From positions 18,562,412 to 18,626,411 of the forward strand of contig NC_084675.1 of NCBI RefSeq assembly GCF_028389875.1: a stretch of DNA of 64,000 bases, given 5' to 3'. The first letter of the stretch is position 1. Each line of letters starts with the position of its first letter. The DNA comes from Rhea pennata. Its lineage: Eukaryota; Chordata; Aves; Rheiformes; Rheidae. Below, piece after piece: positions 24,516 to 37,283 of this stretch. The notes below the pieces were generated by a model. The model saw only the letters and a list, made by a program, of their open reading frames with translations, did no database searches and was not told the origin of the DNA. The position numbers and the translations under genes were made by a program.

Positions 24516-26971
24516 CTGGGAGAGAGAAAAGCAGAGGACAGGTCCAGGGTAGGGTCAGATTGTTGCTGTTTGCTTATGTATGTTTTTTACTATTCTGATT
24601 TTACTGTTCAACAAATATTGTTCAAGAGTTTTTTGCATACCTGAGCTGATTTAACAGTATAATTAACTCGTTTCGACTTCAGTCTTCTGATCAAAGAATT
24701 TTAATTTGAAGGCAATTGTGTCATCTACCAGTACCAACATCTACACTCCTATGCCCTTTTTCTGTGCAATTCTCCTGCTGTTACTGAAATTTACTGCTTA
24801 AGTAAAGATTTCAGCCACAGGATCTGGCTCAATCCCATCTCTGTTGTCAGAATGTCTCTGAAAGACTTTGCTGGAAGTGGATGGGGTCCTAATGGTTCCT
24901 TGAACTAACACTAGTGTATTATTGGCCATCATTGCACTTATCTTCACAAATATTTAGCCAAGTACCAGTACTTTTTATTTTTTCTCTCAATGTTAACGAA
25001 CTCTAAATGTTAAATAACTTTCTACACCTCAATTCAAGTTAAGAAAACTACTTCGGAGTTTCTTGGCATTCTGGATGGAGTGCAGTAGAAGACTTCAGCT
25101 GCAGGTTCACCACACTGCCGTTTTAGCCATCCATATTCTCAGCTCAGAAGTTCATTATGGTCAGGAGTAACACATAGAGCATAGCTGTAATGCACATGTA
25201 ACCCTCAGTAGCATATATCTAATAACATGAATACGATGAATCTTCGTTAGCTTAGATTCTACTGGTTTTGTATTCTGTGGTCAAGATTTACTGACATCTG
25301 GCAGACATTAACCAGTTATTCTTGCACCAGCCTGTACAGAACAACTAAGAGAAATGAGGTATTAGCCTCATCTCAGCAACATACAAGAACTTCTCATTAT
25401 ACATAAATGGAATCATCTGGGACTACATCATCCTAAATACTAAAATAAATGTGGAACTAACACTATCATCTACATCAAACTCTACATTTGGCCATAGCGA
25501 ATGTGACATTTTCTACTTAAATTAATAGTTCTTGTCTTTGAATGAGCCATGTATATGAAATTCTGGTCTCAGACAAAATAGACATTTCAAAGGTATCAGT
25601 TACGGACTACTTCTTTACAAAGTTGTATTTTCAGCTTTTCTATAACTTCCAAAGTTGATTTAGGCATTAATGCATTAAATTGTGACTAAGTGATATAAAC
25701 CTGCTTTCACTAAAACTTAACTCCCATTTACTGTATTAACATAAAATTTTAATTTTCTCATTCAAATGAACACAACAGCTGATGTTGGATCAATCCTCTA
25801 CTTTGGCATCATCATTTTAGCTTATATTATTGGTCACTTTATTTAAGGTCGCATTGTGCTAAACATCGATGGAGGATCCCTTAATATACAATACTGAAAA
25901 TTACCGATAATTTATTCTGAGACCCCTTGAATATAATTTAGACTTACTCTGATGCAATACTCTAAATTACTTTTGTTTTGTATGTTCAAACAATAAAGTT
26001 CATGCTGCTTATAATAGTAAATGATATCATTATTTTTATATTAATATAATATTGAACACATTTGAATGCAACAGGATGCAAAGAATCTAGTTTGTACTGC
26101 TTCACTTCAATGAAATTAAGATCTGTGTAACCAAGAGGCAGATCAAATCCAAAACATAAATTTTACTATCTACATAATTTCAAATTTAAGACAGGAATAA
26201 GTTCAGTAGGGTAAAATGGTATAAAGTAAATTTTGTAGTGAAATACATTTTCCACAGAACAGACTGACATTTCTTTGAAGGTTTGCAAAAGGTACTTTAT
26301 GACCCATTAGGAATCAAATGTAATCTTTGTGGCACAAGTGCATATACTGCAACATTTATTGAGCCTATTTATCTGAGGTAAAACACATAGGATACAAAAT
26401 GTGAAAGCTATTATAATATTTTGTCTCCATTTATTTACGTGGCCAGGATACACTATTGAATTTCACAACTCATTTATGACGGACTAATGGGAATATGGCA
26501 ATTGCATAAATAATACCCCAAGTCAAAATGCAAAGCTGTAGCCATTGAGAAAGTACAATTGCTTTTTATAGCAGTTCTTATCTGCTCTTTCCTCGCCAAG
26601 GAAAAATAACACGTTAACTGTTTATTGATCTTTGATGTCATCATGTGAGCTTTAAAACAAAAAGGTGTGGACTTAAACAAAAACTCTGTTCCATAACAGT
26701 TTAATGCAGTTGGCCTTTCTCGTGACATTGTTATAGCTTCCAGAGCAAGAGTTTATGATGTAGGATGCAGAGCATTATCATTTCAGCAAGCACAAAAGGA
26801 AAGAGAGACACCGTGGATCAGAATCATCAGTTTACCTTGCTTAATGAGAAGTAACCCTTCATTGAAAATACTAGGAGTCAATCTAAAAGAAATTACATCT
26901 TTGTTGTAACTGATGACTAAACTACACGTACCAGTAAGGAAATTAGTTATCAACTTCCAAGTGGACCATAG

Positions 26972-27048
26972 ATGGATGGATATACATATATATGTATATA
27001 TATGTGTGTGTGTGTGTATGTATATACATATATATGTGTGTGTATGTG

Positions 27049-27098
<50 letters not shown>
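26972..27098. repeat. Compound TA/TG/CA microsatellite
   Basis: Alternating (TA)n, (TG)n and TATG blocks followed by about twenty AC/CA units (27057-27097). The TG-rich left part is complementary to the CA right part, so a long hairpin or Z-DNA is possible. Open frames rich in VCVC, HTHT or YIYI here are artefacts of the repeat. Confidence 0.97.
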
Positions 27099-29735
27099 AC
27101 ACACAAACATATTCTACTGTATGCACTTCTCATGGCCAAATATTTCAGGCTCAGAGTGCTGGAGCCAATAGCCGCAAGCGATTAAACCGACAGGCACAAA
27201 ATACACTTGGGTGCACGAGTCTTCCTGTCTCATGCAGACAAATGAGTGATGATGCTCCCAAACAAGACCAACGTTTGTGTGTGAGAAATTGTGCGCATGA
27301 ACTTGGGCAGAAATCGGTGCTGCAGCAAGCACCACTGAGGATACAACAGGGCAGATTCTAACCAGAGATTCAGACAGGGTGTTGATACTGGAGAACGGAA
27401 GGAAAAAAAAGGGGGGAGCGAAATATCACAACTTTAGGAAGAAAAGTGAGAAAAGTTTAAGTTTCGTCCCAGGAAACATCCAATGTCTAATGTGTATTTG
27501 GTCTAAGAATTTTATCACCAAGCTGGAGCAAGCACTATGGACAGCTGTTCCTCAAGCTCAATCGTACATTCAAGAGGCCCGGTGTGCCATTACACTTTCT
27601 TCCAACGAGGGGAGTTTATGGTGTACATCTTACTTGACATTTCCACTGCAGAAGTAATGGGACACATGTTTTCCAGTTACAGTAAGAACAATGCGCGGAG
27701 GGCTGAGCCTCTCAGACAAGGCCAAGTACTTCTCTGTTGCAATGATGTGGCCCCACTGATTTCAAGATGTGGCTTCAGGGATAAAAAAAGAATGGAACTG
27801 CAGCTACAACACAGACCCAGTTTTCATATGAAGAAACAGATTATATTGGAGTGTAAGCAACATTATGAGTAACATCTAATTATATTTTAAAGCAGAGCTA
27901 TGACTCAAAATACTTATTGATGAAACCCTTGAATATATTAATTTCACTAAAGAGGCAAGCCACTAAACTGTCTTCGAAGTGGTGTTAATAAAAAGGTCAG
28001 TCAGTCATTAGCAACATAAAGTATCCTCCTGCACTTTGGAGAATTTTGTAATGGATGTTAAAGGACAAGCCAGAGCTCTTTCAGCACAGTTTAGATGAAA
28101 ATTGCCATATTTTTCATGTAAAAATATAATATATAAAAAAGCTAGCCTTTTCACTACAGAATATGCCAATACAACAATACAGAACAACATAGACATTAAA
28201 TTTCTAATGCTTTTTTTTTAGCATTGCAACTTTGTAAGTGTTAGCTAAAACTGAACATGGGTAGAAACTTAGCAAATGCAGCTGTAAAGGATTCAAAACC
28301 CTCCCAGACAAACTCCACCTGTGAAAACCCAAACAGTAGAGAGGAAAGGCAGCTGGGAAGCCATATTTCTTCTCTCATAGAAAGTTATAACTGGAAACAA
28401 AAATATTTTATTAAAATTTGGGGAGTCTGTACAAGACATAGTTTTGATTGTCAAAATTGAGAATATTTGTATCTTTACAGATTAGAAAATAAGAAATATT
28501 TGTAACAACAAAAAGTTCTTCCTCTCCTACCCTGAAAGTGTTATTTAATTGAAAAGTCAATTTATTTAAAAAAAAAAAACTTTGGATGAAGAATGTCCTA
28601 CTTGCTGTTACTAGTTTCAATGTTCGGACTAAAAATCTGGAAACCATTGACACTGATAAATTTGCTAGCAGTAGCAGAGCAATGCTGCAAGCTTCCTGCA
28701 ATCCCCACCTCCTTCAGGGACCCAGAAATAGCTGCTGAAGTCCCAGAGCAGGTTTAGCTGATTCATGAGAAATGTGATTAGGCTAGGAGGAAAATGCACT
28801 GATTAGTCATTTCTCAGATAGGTTTTGCTCATAAGATTTCAGGTGAGGACCGCATCTCGGAGAGGCTTTGGCTCATATGAAACTCAGCCAAACTGCAGAG
28901 GCAATAGCAACTGTCCTTATCAGCTGACTCTTAATCCACAAGTTTAAAGTAATTTGTATTCTGCTTCTAGGAATTAATCTAGGTCAGAGCAAGAGTTTCT
29001 ATTGAGACTTGTGCATAAAAAAATCCCAAATACTGAAAGGAAAGCTTGCAAACAAGAACATGGTTTAGTACATATCTTATGTATTAAACACAGCCTTATT
29101 ACAGGGTTCTACAACATTACCAATCAGTAAAAAGCAGTATGTGTCAATAAAGGATGTTTGTGTAATGGGCATGGAGAATTAAGCTTGCGAACCAATTGTT
29201 CAGACCTAGAATATGTAACATTATTTCTCTGTAAAATGTATGAAGTATTTTACCACCAAATTAATGAAGAAGAGCTCTTCCAATTTCTTGTGCAAGCAAG
29301 CCTCTCCACAATGCTTGTGTACTGCACATATAATTGTTACAGACTAGTGCTGGGCCACAAATAACTCACATCAGTGCATTCACTTTCACTTAAATGGATT
29401 ACACCAATCCTTCTCTCAACACATTATGAAAATAGAGCTTGTTTTTCTCCTCCTCCAGGTTAGCTTTTCTAATTCAGAAATTTTTAAAAAGACATTAAAC
29501 ATTATTGCTATTAGCAGGCCTCAGATTTATAATGTCTAAAACTAAAAGATTCTTACAACTATTTTTGACAAGCTACTATGGTTTGCCACGGGCCTTTGAA
29601 ATGCAGAAGACAGAATGCCCTTAAGCTAAAGAAGTCCCTTTTCCTTATCCCATTAAATTGTACTTGGGCTCAGCTGAGTTACAAACTGCTTAAAATTGAC
29701 ATTTTCTTCTTTTGCTTGAATTGCTTAGGAAAATT

Positions 29736-29870
29736 TAGGAACATAGGACTGGAAGGGACCTCTCGAGTCATCAAATGCTGTCCTTAGGCACCATGTTATA
29801 TAACTTTTCATAAATGTATTGAGTTCTACCTCAAAATCAGCTGTTGTTTTCTGAATCCACTATCTCATTT
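29736..29870 (-). mobile_element. Old CR1-like 3' fragment
   Basis: ACATAGGACTGGAAGGGACC followed by TCTCGAGTCATC is the reverse-complement start of an old CR1 3' end. Downstream similarity (TAAATGTATTGAGTTCTACC) fades by about 29870. No coding content. Confidence 0.6.
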
Positions 29871-32800
29871 TTAGGCTATGGCCATGGATTTTCCAAAGAG
29901 CCAGGTCTGCACTGCCACAAAAGCAGAGGCACATGCTACACTGGGAACTCCTGAGATCTACCAGAGACCCTTGACCGGCCAGAGATTTAACCTGGAGCTG
30001 CCACATTGCTCTTCCCTAATCCAAACCATATTCAAGTATGCCCTCTTCACTGGGTACCACAGTAGGTGAAAACTCTTATTCTCAGAGGCAGACAGCAGAG
30101 ATGGGAGAAGGCCATGGAAAGAAGAAAGAAGTAAGAGGGAAGTGGAACAAACATTTCCAGTTAAAAAAAAGACAAAGCAGAAATTCAACAGATAACACTT
30201 GTCAATGGAGCTCAGTACCACCAGGGAACAGAAAAAGGACAGCACTGGTGCAAGGCTATATTTTTAACTTCTCGGGCATTCTTGAAATGGATAATTTCTG
30301 AAGCATTTTACCTAAGACGAAAAAAACAAAAAATATCAAGAATAGTTCTTAAATGTCCCATTAAAAGCTGCTGACATCAGACTGAATTTTCAAGAAGCTC
30401 TCAAAAATTTTAGCCAGGACCAAAAGGGGGTAGGTCTTAAAAGTTTTGTTACAACTTACAACATAGTACACAAAGGTTGACACAATTATACAGCCCACAG
30501 ACCATGATAGATACAATAGATCTGCTTCCAAGAGAAAAAATGGGAAAAATACAGCACCAGTGATGGAGAAGAGGAAAAATAAAGTGGGTATTTAATCACA
30601 TTTGGTGAGGCAATGTTATTTTTGATGCAAAATGACACAAGGAACATTAGGTTGAGTATTAAAAAATGCTCCTTAATGATGAGATTTGCTAGAGCCTGAA
30701 AACTGGGAAACAGCGGACGCTTGAAAGTACACGACACAAAGCACTTGAAGACAAACTAGTATCAGAGAAAAGTAATTTTAATCCTACTTTTTTTCTTTTG
30801 TTTCTCAGATTTTTTGTTTATATTCTATTGTAGATTTCCTTATAAATTCTACCCTGAATTTTCCTCTGTAAGGAATTCCAGGTTGATACCTGAGAGGCAT
30901 GACATTTCCTTCCAGTCCTGTGAACGTATCTGATGCCTGGAAGCATGGAGCACAGAGCGCCTTAGCACTGTTCCACCATTTCTCATCTAAGCCCATTGCT
31001 GAGAAGCAGCGAGATCAAGGCAATGCGTGCTTTCACCATCCTGAAAGGTGAATGCTGATCAATGGCATTTATGAATGATTTAGTATTCAGAGTGCATTTA
31101 GGACTCTCTTGTCATGTCATCTATCATAGACACACAAAGACAGATGCATAAAATAGAAAATTAATCCTTTACATCTAGCTTTATCAAGTACAACGCGTCA
31201 CTACTGTGGTATAGACTACCTTTATAAAATACATTCTGAAGACATTGAAGTAGGACAACAGCAATTCATCTTGACTAACAAACACTACAATCCAGAGCCT
31301 AACCTACATGTAAGAATGGTACATCTCAACACATACCCACTTCTCTTCCCTCCTTGGCCATTTCTGAAATCTGTAGCAATGAATTATCTTTTAATTTTTA
31401 AAAAGAGAAAGAGAGAGAGAAAGAGAAAAAAGAGAGAAAGAGAGAGGGAGAGGAATTTCTACTAAAAAAAAAGAGCTGATAGAGTAAACAACAAGACCCT
31501 TTAAGGCCACCAGGTCTTACATAGGCTTCCAGATCACTTAAAGGAGCAACTGCCAAAACAGTCGTTTACTCATTTGATTTAAAAGATCTCCTGAGTTAGA
31601 AAAGTTTTATCTGTTACTCTTTAGTTTTGCTGTAGGCTCCAACAGCAACTACCCAACGGCTTCTGATGTCTGCAGTCTTTGTCTTCTGACAAGAAATAAA
31701 GTTCTTTATTTTCTATATTCTTTAATTTTTCTGACACACCAGTGACACTGATGAAAACACGCCCTCTACATGTACAAAATTTATTCCATGTTGGCATTCA
31801 CTCATGATATGCTATTAAGAGAAAAAAACATTCTTTGATCTGGACTTTCTGAAGAGAGACAGCTTAATACATCTATTCTATTTGAAATGCACCCTCTTCA
31901 CTATGTTTTTGTAAAAAATAGTCTTCTAAGCATCACATAGAAATGCTGCTGTTAAGGGTACCATTTTCCAATACAGTTAAGATCAGCAGTGTATTCTCAC
32001 CATTCTTTTTAAAGCCAGCTCATGAACTAACTTACTTTTATCCTATTAATCCTTTGAAAGTAGGGGCAAGATTTGTCCCCATTAGGAATTTTGCTATCCA
32101 AAAAAGACTACAGTTAACAACTATAAGGACTGAGACATATTCGTGGATTTCTCAAGAGCAGACAGCTGATACACACAGCCTTTGGGCTAAGCAGATCACC
32201 ACTTTAGATGACAGAGGAGTTCTGTTCTTACATCTACCAGTATCAACCTTTTGAGACTACCAGAAAAATGGTTGTTTTTTTGTTACATGGGTAGCAGTTC
32301 ATTTAGACCTGAAGCTTAGACTCTAAAACTTACTTCACAGGCATATTTTCATGCTCTAGTTGGGAGAAGACTACTTCTTTTATGAGCCTTCCTCCAACTT
32401 AACTGCTTTTTCAGTTTTTCTACTGACTGCATGGCTAGAGTCAGCAAAACGTGGATAGAGTCATGGATACTGAGCATGACTGGCTGCACGAGAAGGGGAC
32501 AAAGGGAGCTCTGTCTCTGCTGCTGTCACCAGCATATGACGGCGAAGCCACTGCAGCAATCACATGAGTGAGTCAAGTGTAGTCCTCAGCACAGCTTGTC
32601 CGTGACCTCCAAGTACATCTCAGGTACATCCAAGTACACCACACCCCAGTGCACTGCTGGCCATAGTGAGACATATGGGTGGGTCAGCCAGGGGCAGGAT
32701 TTAGAGACAGGGCAGAAAGGGGATGACACTTGTGGACAGGGAGGGAGGTGTTGTGGAGTAGATGGTATATGCAAGAGACAACAGACATACTTTGGCCATT

Positions 32801-33870
32801 GCTGCTGGACTCTGTGCACAGCTATGGCCCTGAGCCAGAAAAAGGGCAGCACTTTTGGACAGGCATGGCTGAATCAGCCCTGGTCTTGGCATCCCCACCC
32901 TGTCGGATACTGGACCATTTGAACATCACCAGTCCCAAGAACTGACTTCCTTTCTTTCAGGAAACCTAGCATCAGCAGCCCAAGCTATCCAGTAAGACAT
33001 GGAGAACCTGCAGTATCTTCTAGGAGCAAACATGGGAGGGTAGCACAAAATACAGTGCAAGTTCTGTGGGTGACGAAGATAGCTCTCAGTTCATTAAGGT
33101 GCTGGCTGTGCTATTACAAGGCTGAACCTTGTAACAGGTTCAGCAGATATTAAAGGCTCCAAAAAACTGCTATTCAGATTGCAGCTGACGCTGCAATCCA
33201 AGCACAGTGTCAAGATCACCATGGCAGAAAGACATCCAAGTGTATTTACCACTTTCTGAGTATCAAATATTGTCAGGTATGTACAAGAATCACGGAACAG
33301 TTATCAAACAACTATGTGTTTGGTTTACTTTGCCCTGTGATGGACCTGTATTGCTAACATTGTGGAAAGGTTCAAGAGCTAAATTTAGAAGTGGCCTGAA
33401 AGTTGAAGCCATGTGAATGAACACAAAGATGTAGAAAGCAGAGTCTGGCCACTTACAAATTACAAATGCTCAACTGCAAGTACGTTTTTACCAGCTGAAA
33501 GTCATGTCTGAGTGGTGCATCAGTACCACAATCACAGGCAGTTCATGATTGTCTTGCAAGTTTACTTGTTTCCTGCCTTCCTTCAGCTGAAGTAGCACTA
33601 GGACTTGTACACAATGCAGCAAAGAAAGAGCACAGAGAAATGCAGATAGCAGGAGCTCTAGCTCAGGATACATTCTGCTACCACCCTTTTTAATTACTAT
33701 TTGCAGTTCAAGGCTGCACAGATTACCTCCACCCACACAAGGTAATTTGAGCACTTTTATTTCGTAAAACTATGTACTGACATGATGTTAACAGTTGCAA
33801 ATTTCAAGGAGTAAAATCCTTAGAACTGTAGTTAGAGATCAGGCAGAAACCTTCAGATCTTTCCCTCTGA
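29871..33870. other. Intergenic with a GC-richer patch at 32.58-32.95 kb
   Basis: The patch is open on both strands (up to 108 codons) without recognisable domains. Just after it on the plus strand, a strong acceptor (CTTCCTTTCTTTCAG) at 32960 and a donor (CCA|GTAAGA) at 32992 bracket a 31-nt possible exon. The remainder is AT-rich with the GA tract at 31.4 kb. Confidence 0.4.
31399..31455 (+). repeat. GA-rich purine tract
   Basis: About 57 bases, almost all A and G, dominated by GAGAGA and AAAGAG. Homopurine/homopyrimidine tracts of this type can form triplex DNA. Confidence 0.93.
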
Positions 33871-33871
33871 T

Positions 33872-34335
33872 TTCATAGAATCACAGAATAGCTGAGAGTG
33901 AAAAGGACCTCTGGAGGTCATCTAGATCACCCTCCTTCTCAAAGGAGGGCTAATTTCAAAGTTACTGGTTGCCCAGGGCCTTGTCCAGTTAAGTCTTGAA
34001 AATCTCCAAAACCAGAAATTCCACAGCCTCTCTGGGCATCTGATCCAGTGCTTAATTTCTCATTATGATTTTATTTCCCTTCTGTCCAGTCAAAATTTCC
34101 CTTGTTGCAACTTCTGACTATTACCTCTAATCTTTTTGCCTTAAATCTCTTAGGAAAGTCTGGTATATCCTCCCTATTACCATCTTACAGAAGTACAGTG
34201 AGATCCCCCCGCTTAGGCTTCTCTTCTCCGGGCTAAACAAGCCTTCGACCTTCAGCCTTTTCCTGTACATCAGTTTCTCCAGTCCCCTGACCATCTTAAT
34301 GGCCCAGCTCTTACCAGACTGCAAGCACACAGACC
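33872..34335 (-). mobile_element. CR1 LINE 3' fragment
   Basis: On the plus strand it begins with TCATAGAATCACAGAATA, the reverse complement of the CR1 terminal repeat, followed by AGGACCTCTGGAGGTCATCT, CCACAGCCTCTCTGGGCA and further upstream CR1 3' UTR and ORF2-end sequence (CTTCTCTTCTCCGGGCTAAACAAGCC). About 460 bp, diverged and frame-broken. The other end fades near 34335. It lies 400 bp from the tRNA/CR1 composite in the opposite orientation, so the two are separate insertions. Confidence 0.88.
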
Positions 34336-34747
34336 CACCGTACTGCTTTGTAAATGAAAGGGTTGGAAATTATCCCTAAATCGGATAGTGACATCAGGTA
34401 TAAATTCCCAGTCTCTAACTAAACCTCACCTAAAACATCAGACTTTACTGCAGAAAGAGAACCATTGGACTAACAGTGGGGAGAAAGATGTAAAAGATTT
34501 TTGCATTAGAGGAGAAAAATGAACAGAAAAGGTGATGAGGAACTGGAAAGTCATTCTCTTACTTGACATATGCTCTGAAACTGACTTGCTATTAACATAG
34601 CAACCAGAACAAAATGACATGTTTAATTACTCAGAATTAGAATGAAAATGAACTGGTTTGTGCACAAAAACATGACAGCCTGGCCAACGTGACAAAAACA
34701 GAACAAGAATATTATCATATAACACTAGTGTCAATATTCTTTAGCAG

Positions 34748-34821
34748 GGCACCATGGCTTAGCTGGTTAAAGCGCCTGTCTAGTAAACAGGAGGTCCTGG
34801 GTTCGACTCCCAGTGGTGCCT
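34748..34821 (+). tRNA. tRNA-Thr (anticodon AGT), intact cloverleaf
   Basis: Acceptor arms GGCACCA and TGGTGCC pair perfectly over 7 bp. The A box TGGCTTAGCTGG and B box GGTTCGACTCC match RNA polymerase III consensus. The anticodon stem CCTGT/ACAGG closes a CTAGTAA loop, giving anticodon AGT (threonine). The base at 34821 is the discriminator; no CCA is encoded, as expected for a eukaryotic nuclear tRNA. A TTTT run at 34835-34838 could terminate Pol III. What is odd is what follows: a CR1 LINE tail starts immediately after the TTTT. The sequence is either a functional tRNA gene beside a CR1 insertion or the tRNA head of a chimeric retroposon. The structure is clear; functionality is uncertain. 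Confidence 0.88.
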
Positions 34822-34838
34822 GGGCTGGGGACTGTTTT

Positions 34839-35015
34839 GACAGAGCACTGGAACAGGTTGCCCAGAGAGGTTGTGGAGTCTCCTTCTCTGGAGATATTCA
34901 AAACCTGCCTGGACGTGATCCTGTCTAACATGCTGTAGGTGACCCTGCTTGAGCAGGGGGGGTTGGACTAGATGGTCTCCAGAGGTTCCTTCCAACCTCA
35001 ACCATTCTGTGATTC
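34839..35015 (+). mobile_element. CR1 LINE 3' tail fused behind tRNA-Thr
   Basis: From GACAGAGCACTGGAACAGG onward the sequence follows the avian CR1 3' end: the GCCCAGAGAGGTTGTGGAG block, GAGATATTCAAAACC, the GAGCAGGGGG hairpin region, TTGGACTAGATGGTCTCC and the terminal CCATTCTGTGATTC. It is heavily 5'-truncated (about 177 bp) and lacks the reverse transcriptase. CR1 copies are usually 5'-truncated, but here the truncation point coincides with the end of a Pol III-type tRNA trailer. No clear target-site duplication is visible; CACTAGTGTC at about 34723 and CACTATGTC at about 35015 are a weak candidate pair. Confidence 0.9.
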
Positions 35016-37039
35016 ACTATGTCTTGTATGAAAAATGGCATACATATTTACAAGTATGTGGCATGAACTTACAAATAGAAAAAACTCAGCTCTTACTTCC
35101 AAAGAGAAAATTTAGATGGGCTTACTTACTGGTTTAACTTTTTAACCATAGTGGGAACACAAAGTAATACAAGCCAATGAGAATTACAGCTACAACTGAC
35201 CAGAACGCTAAACTGAAACAAAAATAGAACTTCTGATTTCAGGGAACTCAGAACCAGAACTAACATGTTGTAAGAGAACAGACTAAGAACGAGAATTGAT
35301 GCATTATTATGGAACTAATATAACACACAGTAAGACTAAGTGATGGGAGCTAAGCTGGGAACAAACCATCTCTTTGATTCCCACCAATATGCGATTTATC
35401 TCCAGTTAAAGACTCCAGGCCAGGATTTCAGGGAAGGTGAATAGCTGTTGTTATATTCAAGTAATTACTTTAAATGCACTGAAAGTCCAGCTTTCAGGCT
35501 GTGGCTCTTAATATGCTCCAACTTGCTTTGCCCCAGCTAGACTGTAGGAAATTTGAGTTTGAGTGTGAAGATACAGACCTGATTCTCATCTTACTCAGGT
35601 TTTACTCTTTGCTGAATTTTAAAGACTATTTCTGATTCACATTGGCAAAGTGAACCAGTCTTTCAGATTAAAACTAGCCTTTTTTTGTCTAATAACTTCA
35701 TTTAACTTTCACTCTAAGAAGTCAGTCCATCTTGGTTTAAAAAAGCCCTATTACAGCAGCTCTGGACCAGTCCATGCCTAACACAGGTAGGCTGACTGCC
35801 ATCTCATATGTACTGATACATACTTTCAGAAACACTAAAAGGAAGTTTAATGGTTCATTATTTGTAAATTAGTATTGCAAATGGAGTTCAAATTTTTTAA
35901 AGTCATTCTAGTGCAAAAACTAATAAAGTAAAATTCTTGGCATTTCTAAAGTTATATGAGAATGTTTAATGTCTTAAAATAAAAATGAGAATATATAAAA
36001 AGCACAATATCTGAGAACAAGATATTAACATTTTGCAAATTCTTTGTCAAAGACGGCATAAGTATGCTTTGGAAGCGTACTTTTCCTGCAAATAAATGCA
36101 ATGCAAATACGAGGTCCCACAAGGCCTAGTTTATAGCCCTTACCCTAAAAAGTAGTCCTAAGGATTAGCATAGTTAAGTATGTACTGTAATATAGAGTCT
36201 GTTGTATATTCATTCACAGTGGGTATAATTCTCTTCTTAGAGACATTACAAAACCCAGGAACTGCCTTTGTATGTAAATGGAGCGTTCCACTAGCTTGTA
36301 TTTAAATGTATCTATAATAACAAATAAATAATATGCACAATATAATTACATATTTTAAAAGTGCAGACTGTACTATAAGGTACCATGTAACATACATTAT
36401 CTAAAAACATATTAGTAAAATAAATAAATAATTCTTTAAATTTTAGTTTCCATGCTCCTGAACAAACCTCTTGTAAATACATAAATATTCTAAAAAAAAT
36501 GTGTAGCTAGTGACCATGAATAATTAGGCACAGAAAGAATTTCAGAATGTGCATCAGACAAAATTAACACAATTTTTCCTGGACTACAAAAGGCTTTTCC
36601 CATTTTGTCCATATCTAAATGATCTTTGTTTTAAAATTCCAGGCAAGAAATAGCTAATCCTTTACTAGCTCATAATAAGACTACTTTTAGCTGTGTTATG
36701 ATACTTAAATGTAATATAAATGCATTTTCTTGAGTGAAACTCAACATAATTTCCCAGGGATCAAGATTCCTATAACTGCAAAAAAAGGCTCTCCTTAAAG
36801 AATGTACTCAGAAACAGTAACACAGATAATCCAATCAATTGCTGGTACAAGGGCCTGAGAATTGAGGCATGGATTTCATCCCTGACTGCAATTTGCTGTG
36901 ATCTTAAGAATTATTGAACCTTGATACATTTCATCTTTCAGATCATCATGTCCAAGATACTAATATATTTTTTGTTTTGGAAAGTATTTTGAAAATCCCA
37001 TAAAGAAGAAACTGGTTAAATACAGTTTTATGAAATATA

Positions 37040-37283
37040 ATTTAAATATCCAGTTAAAGACTAGAAAAAAAAATGGAAAAAAAAATTTTTTTACTGTGAA
37101 AGTAATCAAAAACTGGCACAGGTTGTTCAGAGAGGTTGTGGAGTCTCCATCCTTAAGAGATATTCAAAATCCAACTGGGCATGGTCCTGGGCAACCTGCT
37201 CTAGTTACTCTGGTTTGAGCAGGGGAGTTGGACTAGAAGATTTCTAGAGGTCCCTGTCAACCCCAACTACTCTGTCATTCTGT
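37040..37283 (+). mobile_element. CR1 LINE 3' fragment, older
   Basis: The TTTACTGTGAAAGTAATC, CTGGCACAGGTTGTTCAGAG, GTTGTGGAGTCTCCATCC, GGTTTGAGCAGGGGAGTTGG and CTAGAGGTCCC blocks follow the CR1 3' end in order and finish in TACTCTGTCATTCTGT. Divergence is higher than in the 55.4 kb copy and the 5' boundary is blurred by A- and T-runs around 37065-37095. No coding capacity remains. Confidence 0.85.

Larger units (their letters stand above)
22400..29735. other. Intergenic with a microsatellite and one micro-exon candidate
   Basis: Apart from the 24491-24515 exon candidate and the 27.0 kb microsatellite, nothing specific is seen. The stretch 27140-27860 is less AT-rich and has overlapping plus-strand frames of 90-129 codons; they begin inside the microsatellite or lack known domains. 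Confidence 0.5.

Noticed and set aside
26783-27361. Frames of 90-129 codons rich in VCVC, HTHT and YIYI
   Set aside because: Produced by translating the TA/TG/CA microsatellite.
34835-34838. TTTT taken as proof of a functional tRNA gene
   Set aside because: A terminator fits both a real gene and a copied pre-tRNA end in a chimera, so it does not decide between them.
34689-35001. Open frames over the tRNA/CR1 composite
   Set aside because: They translate tRNA and CR1 3' UTR sequence; not genes.
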